Origin: Microbacterium sp. LWO13-1.2
GTDB lineage: Bacteria; Actinomycetota; Actinomycetes; Actinomycetales; Microbacteriaceae
Assembly: GCF_038397725.1 (NCBI RefSeq)
Contig: NZ_CP151634.1
Coordinates: 496,001-560,000 of the forward strand
Direction: 5' to 3'
DNA length: 64,000 nucleotides
Shown here in pieces: positions 41,063 through 49,847 of the stretch. The notes beneath the pieces were generated by a model. It ran no database searches. It was not told where the DNA came from and worked only from the letters and a program-made list of their open reading frames with translations. The position numbers and the translations under genes were made by a program. The stretch's first letter is position 1. Each line of letters starts with the position of its first letter.

Positions 41063-41248
41063 ATGGGCCGTGGCCGTCAGAAGGCGAAACACACCAAGAT
41101 CGCCCGCGAACTCAAGTCGTACAGTCCGTCGGTGAACTACTCGGCGCTGGAGCGCGAGCTTGCGCATCCGAGCGACGAGAACGAGTACGTCGACAAGTGG
41201 GCAGATCAATACGAAGACGAAGACGAGGACGAACTCGAGAAGGCGTAA
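41063..41248 (+). CDS. DUF3073 small acidic-tailed protein
   Basis: A 61-residue protein starting with a basic segment (MGRGRQKAKHTKIARELK) and ending with a very acidic stretch (DQYEDEDEDELEKA). It is the whole of DUF3073, found across Actinobacteria and, as I recall, next to purM in mycobacteria; here it is two genes from purF. AAGGGG precedes the ATG. A strong terminator follows at 41271. Function is unknown; the charge layout suggests nucleic-acid or protein contacts. Confidence 0.92.
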   Translation: MGRGRQKAKHTKIARELKSYSPSVNYSALERELAHPSDENEYVDKWADQYEDEDEDELEKA

Positions 41249-41270
41249 CCGCCGACTCATTCCTCGGTCT

Positions 41271-41297
41271 CCCCCGCGCTTTGCGCGGGGGATTCTT
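41271..41297 (+). terminator. Intrinsic terminator after the DUF3073 gene
   Basis: CCCCCGCGC and GCGCGGGGG form a perfect nine-base-pair stem with a TTT loop, followed by ATTCTT. It lies 22 bases beyond the stop codon and 13 bases before the convergent MFS stop, so it may serve both. Confidence 0.88.
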
Positions 41298-41309
41298 CGT
41301 ATCAGCCGG

Positions 41310-42614
41310 TCACCAGCGACCGTGCCGGCGTTCCCACTCGTCCTCGATCGTGCGACGGCGCCCGGCGATATAGCCGGCCGGCAGCGAGACGATGAGCACT
41401 CCGGCCATCACGATCAACGGCACCTGCCACCCACCGGTGACCTCGTGCAGCATGCCGATCAGCAGCGGGAAGACCGCCGCGATCGCGTAGCCGATGCTCT
41501 GCACGAACCCGCTCAGTGCGACAGCACTCTCCGGGGTGCGCGCGCGGATGCTCAGCAGCACCAGACTCAACGGGAACATGATCGCCGACAGTCCGTAGAT
41601 CATCACCCACACAGCGAGCGCCAGGGTCGGCACGAAGAGCAGACCCGCGAGACCGACGAGTCCCGCGCCGGCCGCGAAGAAGAAGAGCGGCCGCGTCGCC
41701 TGGAAGCGCACCACCAGGATCGGCACGACCATCGAGCACGGAAGGGCGACCAGCGCGAACAACGAGAGCAGGAACCCGGCCGTCGCCGGGGTCACGCCGC
41801 CGACGTCGACCAGCAGGGTCGGCAACCATGCGAACGACACGTACGCGGTCGTGGAGGAGGCGCCGAAGACGATGGCGAGCGCCCACGCCAGCGGTAGCCG
41901 CCAGAGCCGTCCGAAGATCCGCGGGTTCGCCGGCGAGACGGCAATCGGTCCGGTGGCGACCTCGACGGCATCCGGCGCGAAGGGGCGCGCGATCTGGTCC
42001 GGCTCCTCGACGACGGGCGCGGCGACCACCACGTCGGCCTTTCCTTGCACCAGCAGCGTCAGCCACGGGATCAGGGCGAGCGCGGCGCAGACGCCCCACA
42101 TCCCCAGTGATACCCGCCAGCCCAGCGTGTCGGCCACCGGGACCGCGAGCATCGGCGGCAGGAAGGTGGAGACGGCCATCGTGGTGGAGTACAGCGTCAT
42201 CATGACGCCGAGCCGGTCGGGGAAGTACTTCTTGACCAGCGGCGGCAGCAGCACGTTGCCCGACCCGACTCCCGCGAACACGACCACCGTCGCACCGAGC
42301 AGGGTGGTGGCATCGACCGCGAAGCCGCGCAGCAGGAGACCTGCGGCCATCACGGCGATGGCCGCGACGGCGACCCGTTCCAGTCCGAAGCGACGCTCGA
42401 GCAGCGGGGTGATCAGCCCGAAGATCGCGAAGCACACCGGCGGTGCCGCACCGATCAGCCCGATGACGACCGACGAAAGCGCGAAGTCACGATCGATGTG
42501 ATCGACCACGGGCGACAACGAGGCGACGGCCGACCGCAGCGAGAACGCGACCAGCAGGATGCCCAGCAGCGCGAGCGCCCGGCCCTGCCACAGCGGCCGA
42601 GTGCTCGACGTCAT
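41310..42614 (-). CDS. MFS transporter, CynX/NimT-like
   Basis: A 434-residue carrier with 12 predicted helices. The helix-1 region LVAFSLRSAVASLSPVV and AGVGSGNVLLPPLVKKYFPDR are characteristic of the cyanate/nitroimidazole (CynX) group. The start is the ATG at 42614, overlapping the purF stop codon by four bases, so its expression is coupled to purine synthesis. A carrier for a nucleobase precursor or another small anion is possible; the substrate is unknown. Confidence 0.88.
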   Translation of the reverse strand: MTSSTRPLWQGRALALLGILLVAFSLRSAVASLSPVVDHIDRDFALSSVVIGLIGAAPPVCFAIFGLITPLLERRFGLERVAVAAIAVMAAGLLLRGFAVDATTLLGATVVVFAGVGSGNVLLPPLVKKYFPDRLGVMMTLYSTTMAVSTFLPPMLAVPVADTLGWRVSLGMWGVCAALALIPWLTLLVQGKADVVVAAPVVEEPDQIARPFAPDAVEVATGPIAVSPANPRIFGRLWRLPLAWALAIVFGASSTTAYVSFAWLPTLLVDVGGVTPATAGFLLSLFALVALPCSMVVPILVVRFQATRPLFFFAAGAGLVGLAGLLFVPTLALAVWVMIYGLSAIMFPLSLVLLSIRARTPESAVALSGFVQSIGYAIAAVFPLLIGMLHEVTGGWQVPLIVMAGVLIVSLPAGYIAGRRRTIEDEWERRHGRW

Positions 42615-44086
42615 GACGTCTGCGACCCCTCGACCCACGCCAGATACTCGTCGGTGACGGTGCCGGTGACATAGTGACCGTCGAAGCAACTCATGTCGAG
42701 CTCGGTCACCGCCGACCCCTCGGTGATCGCGGCCTTCAGGTCGTCGACCTCCTGGTAGACGAGGTGGTCGCAGCCGAGTTCCTCGGCGATCTCCGGGATG
42801 GTGCGCCCATGCGCGATGAGTTCGTGACGCGACGGCATGTTGATGCCGTAGACGTGCGGATGCCGCACCGGCGGCGCCGCCGAAGCGAAGGTCACCGAGA
42901 TCGCCCCGGCATCCCGTGCCATCTGGATGATCTGCTTGCTCGTCGTGCCGCGCACGATCGAGTCGTCGATGAGCAGCACGTTCTTGCCCTGGAACTCCGT
43001 CGACATCGCATTGAGCTTCTGACGGACGCTCTTCTTGCGCACTGCCTGGCCGGGCATGATGAAGGTTCGTCCGACGTAGCGGTTCTTGTAGAAGCCTTCG
43101 CGGTACTCGATGCCGAGCTTGCGCGCGACCTCCATCGCCGCGGGGCGCGACGAGTCGGGGATCGGCATGACGACGTCGATCTTGTCCATCGGCACATGCT
43201 TGGCGATCGTGTCGGCGAGCCGGTCGCCCATCCGCAGCCGCGACTCGTAGACCGAGATGCCGTTCATCACCGAGTCGGGGCGGGCGAGGTAGACGTACTC
43301 GAACGCGCAGGGCGTGAGTCGCGGATCCGTCGCGCACTGTTTGCTGTGCAGCTCGCCCTCGCTGGTGATGAACACCGCTTCGCCGGGCTCGATCTCGCGG
43401 ACGACCTCGTAGTCGGCGTTCTCCAGCACGAGCGACTCACTCGCGACGACCCACTCGTCGCCCTTCGGGTTGCCGTCCTGGTCGCGTCCGATGCGGTGAC
43501 CGAGGATGAGCGGGCGGATGCCGAAGGGATCGCGGAACGCGAGCAGGCCGTATCCGGCGATCACCGCGATCACCGCGTAGGCGCCTTCGATGCGCTCCTG
43601 CGTGCGCGCCACGGCTTCGAAGACGCGCTCGGGCTCGAGGTCGACGGCCGAGGTCGTCGACTGCAGTTCGCCGGCCAGGACGTTCAGCAGCAGCTCGGTG
43701 TCGCTCGACGAGTTCAGATGGCGACGGTCGCGCTGTGCCATGTCGGCGGTGAGCTCACGGGTGTTGGTGAGGTTGCCGTTGTGGATGAGGATGATGCCGT
43801 ACGGCGCGTTCACGTAGAACGGCTGCATCTCCTCTTCGCTCGAGGCGGTTCCCTTGGTGGCGTAGCGCACATGGCCCAGGCCCACATTGCCGAGAAGCGC
43901 ACGCATGTCGCGGGTGCGGAACGCCTCCCGCACCATCCCCTGCGCTTTGGCGTTGTGCATGATGCCGTTCGGCTCTGCCGTGGCGATGCCCGTCGCATCC
44001 TGGCCGCGATGCTGCAGCAACAGGAGTGCGTCGTAGATGTCCTGATTGACCGGGGCTGTCCCCACCATTCCGACGATGCCGCACAT
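42611..44086 (-). CDS. purF: Amidophosphoribosyltransferase
   Basis: A 491-residue enzyme for the first committed step of purine synthesis: PRPP plus glutamine to phosphoribosylamine. The N-terminal Cys nucleophile is exposed once Met is removed (MCGIVGMVG), so no propeptide is needed. The PRPP loop is NVLLIDDSIVRGTTS near residue 360. The glutaminase part fills the first half. Cys residues near positions 240, 399 and 460 could include iron-sulfur ligands of the Bacillus type; this was not aligned. It is six bases after purM and coupled to the MFS gene. Confidence 0.96.
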   Translation of the reverse strand: MCGIVGMVGTAPVNQDIYDALLLLQHRGQDATGIATAEPNGIMHNAKAQGMVREAFRTRDMRALLGNVGLGHVRYATKGTASSEEEMQPFYVNAPYGIILIHNGNLTNTRELTADMAQRDRRHLNSSSDTELLLNVLAGELQSTTSAVDLEPERVFEAVARTQERIEGAYAVIAVIAGYGLLAFRDPFGIRPLILGHRIGRDQDGNPKGDEWVVASESLVLENADYEVVREIEPGEAVFITSEGELHSKQCATDPRLTPCAFEYVYLARPDSVMNGISVYESRLRMGDRLADTIAKHVPMDKIDVVMPIPDSSRPAAMEVARKLGIEYREGFYKNRYVGRTFIMPGQAVRKKSVRQKLNAMSTEFQGKNVLLIDDSIVRGTTSKQIIQMARDAGAISVTFASAAPPVRHPHVYGINMPSRHELIAHGRTIPEIAEELGCDHLVYQEVDDLKAAITEGSAVTELDMSCFDGHYVTGTVTDEYLAWVEGSQTS

Positions 44087-44092
44087 GGGGTG

Positions 44093-45208
44093 TTATTTCG
44101 CTCCGTCCGCGTACGCGCCGACAAGGCGCACCGCTCCGCCGTCGACGCCCTTGGCGCCCTGTTCGAATTCTCCTGCCGGCCGCGCGCCGAAGCCCACGGT
44201 TCCGACCTGCCACGCAGGCATGCCCTCTGCGGACAGCGCCGCGATCGCGGCATCCTTCTTGTCTGCGGCGATGACCGCGAGGAAGCCGATGCCGAGGTTC
44301 CAGGTGCCCTCGGCCGACTCGAGAGTGGAGCCGGCGATGTCACTGAGCACCCGGAACACCGGGCTCGGCGACCAGGAGTTGCGGTCGACCTCGGCCCAGC
44401 TGCCCTGCGGGAGCACGCGCGCGAGGTTCGCCGCGATTCCGCCGCCGGTGACGTGGCTGAGAGCGTGGACGCCGCCGCCGAGCGTCTCGATCAGGCGCAG
44501 CAGGGGAAGCGTGTAGAGGCGCGTGGGCTCGAGAAGCGCCTCGCCCCAGGTCGTGCCGAGATCGGCAGCGTTGTCGCCGTAGCCGATACCTGCGCGCGTG
44601 ACGATGTGGCGCACGAGGGAGAAGCCGTTGGAGTGCAGACCGCTGGAGGCGACCGCGATGACGGCGTCGCCGTCGCGCACACGATCCGCGCCGAGGATGG
44701 CGTCGGCCTCGACCACGCCCGTCGCAGCTCCCGCCACGTCGTAGTCACGCGGCCCGAGGAGGCCGGGGTGCTCGGCGGTCTCACCACCGACGAGGGCGGT
44801 TCCCGTCGCCGAGCAGGCCTGCGCGATGCCGCGGACGATGTCGGCGATGCGTTCTGGCACGACCTTGCCGCAGGCGATGTAGTCGGTCATGAACAGGGGC
44901 TTCGCACCCACCACGACGATGTCATCGACGACCATGCCGACCAGATCCTGGCCGATGGTGTCGTGCTTGTCGATGGCCTGCGCGATCGCGACCTTCGTGC
45001 CGACGCCGTCGGTGCTGCTGGCGAGCAACGGGCGCCGATAGCCGAGAAGCGCACTGGCGTCGAAGAGTCCGGCGAATCCGCCGACGCCTCCGAGCACTTC
45101 GGGGCCGTGCGTCGCGCGCACGGACGACTTCATCAGCTCGACGGCCAGATCGCCTGCAGCGGTGTCGACACCTGCTGCGGCGTACGTGTTAGTGGGGGAG
45201 TCTGCCAC
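44093..45208 (-). CDS. purM: Phosphoribosylformylglycinamidine cyclo-ligase (AIR synthetase)
   Basis: A 371-residue enzyme closing the imidazole ring to aminoimidazole ribonucleotide with ATP. Visible signatures: TYAAAGVDTAAGDLAVELM at the N-terminus, SSTDGVGTKVAIAQAID near residue 66, the GGETAEHPG glycine-rich loop near 143, and HVTGGGIAANLARVLP near 255. The GTG at 45208 is the start. It heads the purM-purF-MFS operon. The divergent gene at 45294 starts 85 bases away. Confidence 0.96.
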   Translation of the reverse strand: MADSPTNTYAAAGVDTAAGDLAVELMKSSVRATHGPEVLGGVGGFAGLFDASALLGYRRPLLASSTDGVGTKVAIAQAIDKHDTIGQDLVGMVVDDIVVVGAKPLFMTDYIACGKVVPERIADIVRGIAQACSATGTALVGGETAEHPGLLGPRDYDVAGAATGVVEADAILGADRVRDGDAVIAVASSGLHSNGFSLVRHIVTRAGIGYGDNAADLGTTWGEALLEPTRLYTLPLLRLIETLGGGVHALSHVTGGGIAANLARVLPQGSWAEVDRNSWSPSPVFRVLSDIAGSTLESAEGTWNLGIGFLAVIAADKKDAAIAALSAEGMPAWQVGTVGFGARPAGEFEQGAKGVDGGAVRLVGAYADGAK

Positions 45209-45293
45209 CCGTCAAGCCTACCGCCCGCACGGGGGGCGGCACTCCGCCGAAAGATCCTCGAACGCCAGGTCCGGACGCGCCTACGATGGGGCC

Positions 45294-45926
45294 ATGGCCG
45301 ACAAGCCGCAGTGGCTGATCCGAGAGGACGCGAGCGTCCCTGTGCTCCTCGCGCTCGCACTCCGGCAGACGCTCGGCGTGCGCCTTCCGGAAGATCTGCC
45401 CAGTCTTCGTGAGCTGCCGGTCCGCGCGCCGGACGCGGCGGATGCCTCACCTGAAGTCGAGGCCCAATGGCGCGAGTACTGGGACATGACGGTCGAACCG
45501 CGCGCGCATCCCTCCGGCGTGCCGCTCGAACTCGTCGACGGTTTCGAGACGCTGGTCGCCCTGCCCGCGACGGGCGCAGAGGAGCTCCGGGCGGCGATCG
45601 CGCCGCATGCGGCATCCGCTCTGCAGTTCGCACGAGGAGCGCACGACCGCTACGTGCGTTCGATTCGGAGCACGACGAGCGGCAGAGCCGGCATCAGTCA
45701 TCCCGGCGGCGACTCGTACCGTGCCTACGCGAGTGCGATCGCCGAATTCGAACGCGACATCGGGCGCCGTGCCCACTCGTTCGAACTGAACGTGCAGGTG
45801 CTGCCGTTCTCGCAACGCGGCATCTGGTGGATCGGTGCGCTCACCGTGGCCGTCACCGACGGCATGCGTCGCGACATCGTCGCCTTCGACGCGGCGATCC
45901 GTCCGATCATCGCCGAGCTGGCGTGA
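45294..45926 (+). CDS. Conserved hypothetical protein next to purM
   Basis: A 210-residue soluble protein without signal, membrane segment or recognised motif. It has a Pro/Asp-rich first third (residues 1-60) and a helical remainder with the pattern FARGAHDRYVRSIRSTTSGRAG near residue 105 and a final FSQRGIWWIGALTVAVTDG block near 170. I do not recognise the family. Codon use and composition match the neighbours, and the frame is intact with an ATG at 45294. It ends seven bases from the stop of the convergent membrane protein gene. Confidence 0.75.
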   Translation: MADKPQWLIREDASVPVLLALALRQTLGVRLPEDLPSLRELPVRAPDAADASPEVEAQWREYWDMTVEPRAHPSGVPLELVDGFETLVALPATGAEELRAAIAPHAASALQFARGAHDRYVRSIRSTTSGRAGISHPGGDSYRAYASAIAEFERDIGRRAHSFELNVQVLPFSQRGIWWIGALTVAVTDGMRRDIVAFDAAIRPIIAELA

Positions 45927-45932
45927 GTCCGA

Positions 45933-46247
45933 TCAGTCGGACTCGGTGATCGTCTCGCGGTCGACCAGGGCGACGCGATCATGGCGGCGAGCCACTCGCT
46001 CGAGGATCAGCGCGACCACCCCGCCGAGGGCGAGGCCGATCGGGACCGTCCACAGCAGGGCGAACCCGAACACCTGGCTCGGCGGGTAGACGACATCGAG
46101 GGCGACGGACTGCTCGTAACTCCCCGTCAGGGTGATGATGCCGGCTGCGATGATGCCGAGCACGACGCCGATTCCCATGAACACGCCGTACCGCGGCACA
46201 CGGCGCACCGTCACTTCGACGGTCTGGTGAGAATCGGTGGGAGCCAT
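45933..46247 (-). CDS. Small two-helix membrane protein
   Basis: A 104-residue protein with predicted helices at about 20-42 (YGVFMGIGVVLGIIAAGIITL) and 58-82 (QVFGFALLWTVPIGLALGGVVALIL). A charged C-terminus (RVARRHDRVALVDRETITESD) follows. It is a conserved-looking actinobacterial type without known function. The ATG at 46247 follows GGTGGGAGCC. It lies between purM and the SCP2 gene. Confidence 0.75.
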   Translation of the reverse strand: MAPTDSHQTVEVTVRRVPRYGVFMGIGVVLGIIAAGIITLTGSYEQSVALDVVYPPSQVFGFALLWTVPIGLALGGVVALILERVARRHDRVALVDRETITESD

Positions 46248-46431
46248 GGAACCATTGTCCCACCGTTCGCCGGTAACGGTACCTCGGCGTGCGCTCGCGC
46301 GGGATCACACTGTCGGCTCGAAGTGCGGAATGTCGGCGAGATCGGCCGATCGGAGCCGGCATCCATGATCCCGAGCCGACAAACTGGTCGGACGGCGGCG
46401 GGCGGATGGCGCGGCGGGGCGAATCCCGGGA

Positions 46432-46800
46432 CTACGGCCGCAGCGGCAGCACGTCGCTGAGGTCGGCGCGGATGCCGGAGGCGCTGATGCGCCCCGAGGC
46501 TGCGGCGTCGACCCAGGGCTCGGAGCCTGTCGCGACGGCGATCCAGGTCGCGGCATCCATCTCCACCACGTTCGGCGGCGTGCCGCGCGTGTGCCGGGGA
46601 CCCTGGATGACCTGCACCGCGCCGAACGGAGGAACGCGCACCTCGACGCTGTTGCCCGGGGCCTTCTCGTCGAGCAGCTGCAGAAGATAGCGGACGGCGG
46701 TCGCGAGCGCCGCTCGCGGTGGCTTCGCTCCTGAAGCATCCGCGAGGTGCACCGTTTCGAGCGCCGCTCGTCCCTCGCCGGTGTCGATCCTCTTGGCCAT
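46432..46800 (-). CDS. SCP2 sterol-carrier-domain protein
   Basis: A 122-residue single-domain protein resembling the SCP2-like sterol-carrier fold, with [19 protein letters not shown] and [14 protein letters not shown] segments typical of that family. It lacks any catalytic motif and probably binds a lipid or other hydrophobic ligand. A similar gene flanks purF in mycobacteria. A 184-base gap with no clear feature separates it from the small membrane protein gene. Confidence 0.8.
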   Translation of the reverse strand: MAKRIDTGEGRAALETVHLADASGAKPPRAALATAVRYLLQLLDEKAPGNSVEVRVPPFGAVQVIQGPRHTRGTPPNVVEMDAATWIAVATGSEPWVDAAASGRISASGIRADLSDVLPLRP

Positions 46801-46911
46801 CGGTCGGTCGTCCCTTCCCGCGTGCTGCGTCCCGTCGATCCGCCGAGCCTACCTCCGGCATCCTGATCCGCCACCGGACCAGTCCATCCCCGCGCGGATT
46901 AGGCTCGGACC

Positions 46912-47583
46912 ATGAGCACGCCGCATCCCGAGGGGGCCCGCGCCCAGTTGCTCGCCGCGACCTCGGACTACGACTGGACGGGCCGGTTTCCGCAGCTCGC
47001 TGACACGGATGCCGCCAACGACGCGGCCGTGCTCATCCTGTTCGGCGTGCTGGACGGCATCCCGGCCCCGCACTCCGACACCGCGGTGGCAAAAGATCTC
47101 GATGTGCTGCTGCAGCGCCGTGCCTCGACCCTGTCCTCGCACCCGGGACAGGTGTCGTTCCCTGGTGGGCGCCGCGATCCGGGCGATGCCGACGCGATCG
47201 CCACCGCCCTGCGCGAGGCTCAGGAGGAGACCGGGCTCGACCCGGCCGGTGTCGAGGTGCTCACGCCGCTTCCGGTGATCCCGCTCGCGGTCAGCAACCA
47301 CCGGGTGACGCCCGTGCTCGCATGGTGGCGCATGCCCTCCCGTGTCGCAGCCGTCGATCACGCCGAAACCGTCGACGTGTTCCGGGTGCCGGTGGCCCAG
47401 CTGCTCGACCCGGCGACGCGGCACACCTCGGTACGACAGCACGGCGACCTCACCTTTCGCGCCCCGGCCTTCGACGTCGACGGCACGATCGTCTGGGGCT
47501 TCACGGCGATGGTGCTCGATGGCATCTTCGAGGCCGCGGGATGGACCGTGCCCTGGGACGTCGCGGATGAGCGTCCGATCTGA
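46912..47583 (+). CDS. NUDIX hydrolase, CoA pyrophosphatase (NudL) type
   Basis: A 223-residue hydrolase with the NUDIX box GGRRDPGDADAIATALREAQEETGL near residues 85-110, where the REAQEE core supplies metal-binding Glu. It is preceded by SSHPGQVSFP, the extra motif of CoA pyrophosphatases that cleave CoA and its derivatives to phosphopantetheine and ADP. It is monocistronic. Two palindromic repeats follow it before purD. Confidence 0.9.
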   Translation: MSTPHPEGARAQLLAATSDYDWTGRFPQLADTDAANDAAVLILFGVLDGIPAPHSDTAVAKDLDVLLQRRASTLSSHPGQVSFPGGRRDPGDADAIATALREAQEETGLDPAGVEVLTPLPVIPLAVSNHRVTPVLAWWRMPSRVAAVDHAETVDVFRVPVAQLLDPATRHTSVRQHGDLTFRAPAFDVDGTIVWGFTAMVLDGIFEAAGWTVPWDVADERPI

Positions 47584-47593
47584 GGCGTGACGC

Positions 47594-47679
47594 GTTCACA
47601 ACTCAGGAAGAACCTGGCCGACACAACGCAGCGCGGCCCGGATGGGGCTCGAATGCCCGAAGTTTCCTGAATTGCGAAC
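47594..47679. repeat. Palindromic intergenic element, AACTCAGGA family, copy 2
   Basis: Left arm gttcacaactcaggaa (47594-47609) is shared almost exactly with the element at 14212. Right arm ttcctgaattgcgaac (47664-47679) pairs with it at 14 of 16 positions. The loop is 54 bases and GC-rich. Confidence 0.75.
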
Positions 47680-47700
47680 CGGTGACCGGCGGCCGCGCGT

Positions 47701-47785
47701 GCCACAACTCCGGAGAAACACCGCGCGGCGGGCGCCTTGGCCCCGAATCCGGGTCATATGCCGCCCGTTCTCCGGAGTTATGGAC
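47701..47785. repeat. Palindromic intergenic element, AACTCAGGA family, copy 3 (variant)
   Basis: Left arm gccacaactccggagaa (47701-47717) and right arm ttctccggagttatggac (47768-47785) share 12 perfectly paired bases. The cACAACTC-GGA core is the same as in copies 1 and 2 with one base changed on both arms (A to C, T to G), a compensatory pair. It lies 21 bases after copy 2. Confidence 0.7.
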
Positions 47786-47821
47786 GGAAACCCCGGCTGA
47801 CCCCCTCGGTAGGCTGTACAG

Positions 47822-49099
47822 GTGAAGATCCTTGTCCTCGGTTCCGGTGCCCGTGAGCACGCGATCATCCTCGCCCTGCGAGCAGAGCAGGCTGAGCACG
47901 ACATTCTCGTCTCGCCCGGCAATGCCGGCATCGCGCAGGATGCCACCCCCGTCAACGTCGACCCGCTCGACGGCGGCGCGGTGACCGCGTTCGCGAACGA
48001 GCACGCCGTCGACCTTGTGGTGATCGGTCCCGAAGCGCCTCTCGTGGCGGGCGTCGCCGACGCGCTGCGCGCCCACGGCATCCCGGTCTTCGGTCCGGGC
48101 AAGGCCGCCGCGCAGCTGGAGGGCTCGAAGTCCTTCGCGAAGCGGGTGATGGATGCTGCCGGCGTGCCGACCGGACGCGCCGTGCGCGCCGCCACCGCGT
48201 CAGAAGTCGAGGCTGCATTCGATGACCTCGGCGCCCCCTACGTCGTGAAGGCCGACGGACTCGCCGCCGGCAAGGGCGTCATCGTCACCTCCGACCGCGC
48301 CGAAGCGCTCGCGCATGCCGCGCATTATCTGCCGGCCGGGCCCCTGCTCATCGAGGAGTTCCTCTCCGGCCCCGAGGTGTCGCTCTTCTTCCTCAGCGAC
48401 GGCGACACCGTACGGGCGCTCAGCCCGGCGCAGGACTTCAAGCGAGCGCTCGACGGCGACGCCGGTCCCAACACCGGCGGCATGGGCGCATACTCCCCCC
48501 TGCCCTGGCTGGCCGAGCAGTTCGGCAGCGAGCAGGAGTTCGTCGACGAGATCACGCGCGATGTCGCGCTTCCGGTCATCCGCCAATTGGACGCCGAGGG
48601 CACGCCGTTCATCGGTCTGCTGTACGCCGGACTGATCCTCACCCCTGCCGGGGTGCGGGTCATCGAGTTCAACGCGCGCTTCGGCGATCCCGAGACGCAG
48701 GTGGTGCTTCCCCGCCTGGTCACACCCCTGTCAGAGCTGCTGTTCGCCGCGGCATCCGGCACCCTCGAAGACCAGCCCGACCCCGTCTTCAGCGACGACG
48801 TCGCGATCACCGTGGTTCTCGCCAGCGAGGGATACCCCGAGGCGCCGCAGACCGGCCGCCCGATCGAAGGGCTGGCGGATGCCGCTGCCGTCGACGGCGT
48901 CCGCATCGTGCATGCCGCGACCGCGGGCCCCGATGCTCCTGGCGGCTCGCTCGTCGCGACCGGCGGTCGTGTGCTGAACGTCGTCGCCGTGGCATCCGAC
49001 TTCCGCACCGCGCGCGAACGCGCCTACGACGCGATCGGCCGTATCGAGCTCGAGGGCTCGCACTTCCGCACCGACATCGCCGCCCGCGTCGCCGAGTAG
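47822..49099 (+). CDS. purD: Phosphoribosylamine-glycine ligase (GAR synthetase)
   Basis: A 425-residue ATP-grasp enzyme joining phosphoribosylamine and glycine, the step after PurF. The N-terminal domain starts [18 protein letters not shown]; the ATP-grasp region carries [15 protein letters not shown] near residue 145, and the TGGMGAYSP loop near 220 is diagnostic. The late [16 protein letters not shown] has metal ligands. The GTG at 47822 has an ATG-less upstream, and homologous length supports it. Other purine genes lie at 42611, 44093 and 54359. Confidence 0.96.
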   Translation: MKILVLGSGAREHAIILALRAEQAEHDILVSPGNAGIAQDATPVNVDPLDGGAVTAFANEHAVDLVVIGPEAPLVAGVADALRAHGIPVFGPGKAAAQLEGSKSFAKRVMDAAGVPTGRAVRAATASEVEAAFDDLGAPYVVKADGLAAGKGVIVTSDRAEALAHAAHYLPAGPLLIEEFLSGPEVSLFFLSDGDTVRALSPAQDFKRALDGDAGPNTGGMGAYSPLPWLAEQFGSEQEFVDEITRDVALPVIRQLDAEGTPFIGLLYAGLILTPAGVRVIEFNARFGDPETQVVLPRLVTPLSELLFAAASGTLEDQPDPVFSDDVAITVVLASEGYPEAPQTGRPIEGLADAAAVDGVRIVHAATAGPDAPGGSLVATGGRVLNVVAVASDFRTARERAYDAIGRIELEGSHFRTDIAARVAE

Positions 49100-49118
49100 C
49101 CCGGAGCAGTCCCGCGGC

Positions 49119-49847
49119 TCAGAGCACCTTGGAGAGGAAGTCCTTCAGGCGCTCGTTCTTCGGGGCACCGAACAACTCGGCTGGCGTGGCCTCTTCGACC
49201 ACGACCCCGCCGTCCATGAACACGGTCCGACCTGAGACCTCGCGGGCGAAACCCATCTCGTGCGTCACCAGAACCATGGTCATGCCGCCGGACGCGAGGT
49301 CGCGGATCACCTGCAGCACCTCGCCGACCATCTCGGGGTCGAGCGCGCTCGTCGCCTCGTCGAAGAGCATGATCTCGGGATCCATCGCCAGGGCACGGGC
49401 GATCGCCACACGCTGCTTCTGGCCACCGGAGAGGGATGCCGGCTTCGCGTCCGCCTTCTCCTCGAGACCGACACGGGCGAGCAGCGTGAGGGCGCGCTCG
49501 CGGGCCTCGGCCTTGGAGAGCTTTCCGAGCTCGATGGGCGCGAGGGTGATGTTCTCGAGCACCGTCATGTGCGGGAACAGGTTGAAGTGCTGGAAGACCA
49601 TGCCGATGCGCTGACGCACCTCGTCGAGCTTCACGCTCCGGTCGGTGAGGTCGACGCCGTCGATGATGACGTGCCCGGAGCTGGGCTCCTCGAGCTTGTT
49701 GAGGCAGCGCAGCAGGGTGGATTTGCCCGATCCTGACGGCCCGATGACGGCGACGACCTCACCGTCTTCGACCGTGAGGTCGATGCCCTTGAGCACGTGG
49801 TTGTCGCCGAAGGACTTGTGCAGGTCTGTGACCTTGATCTTGCTCAT
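49119..49847 (-). CDS. Polar amino-acid ABC transporter ATPase (GlnQ type)
   Basis: A 242-residue ATPase with Walker [10 protein letters not shown] near residue 36, Q-loop [16 protein letters not shown], signature [10 protein letters not shown] near 135 and Walker [14 protein letters not shown] near 157. The ATSALDP motif marks the polar amino-acid family. The start ATG overlaps the stop of the fused binding-protein/permease gene by four bases, so two genes encode the whole importer. It ends 20 bases from the convergent purD gene. Confidence 0.95.
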   Translation of the reverse strand: MSKIKVTDLHKSFGDNHVLKGIDLTVEDGEVVAVIGPSGSGKSTLLRCLNKLEEPSSGHVIIDGVDLTDRSVKLDEVRQRIGMVFQHFNLFPHMTVLENITLAPIELGKLSKAEARERALTLLARVGLEEKADAKPASLSGGQKQRVAIARALAMDPEIMLFDEATSALDPEMVGEVLQVIRDLASGGMTMVLVTHEMGFAREVSGRTVFMDGGVVVEEATPAELFGAPKNERLKDFLSKVL

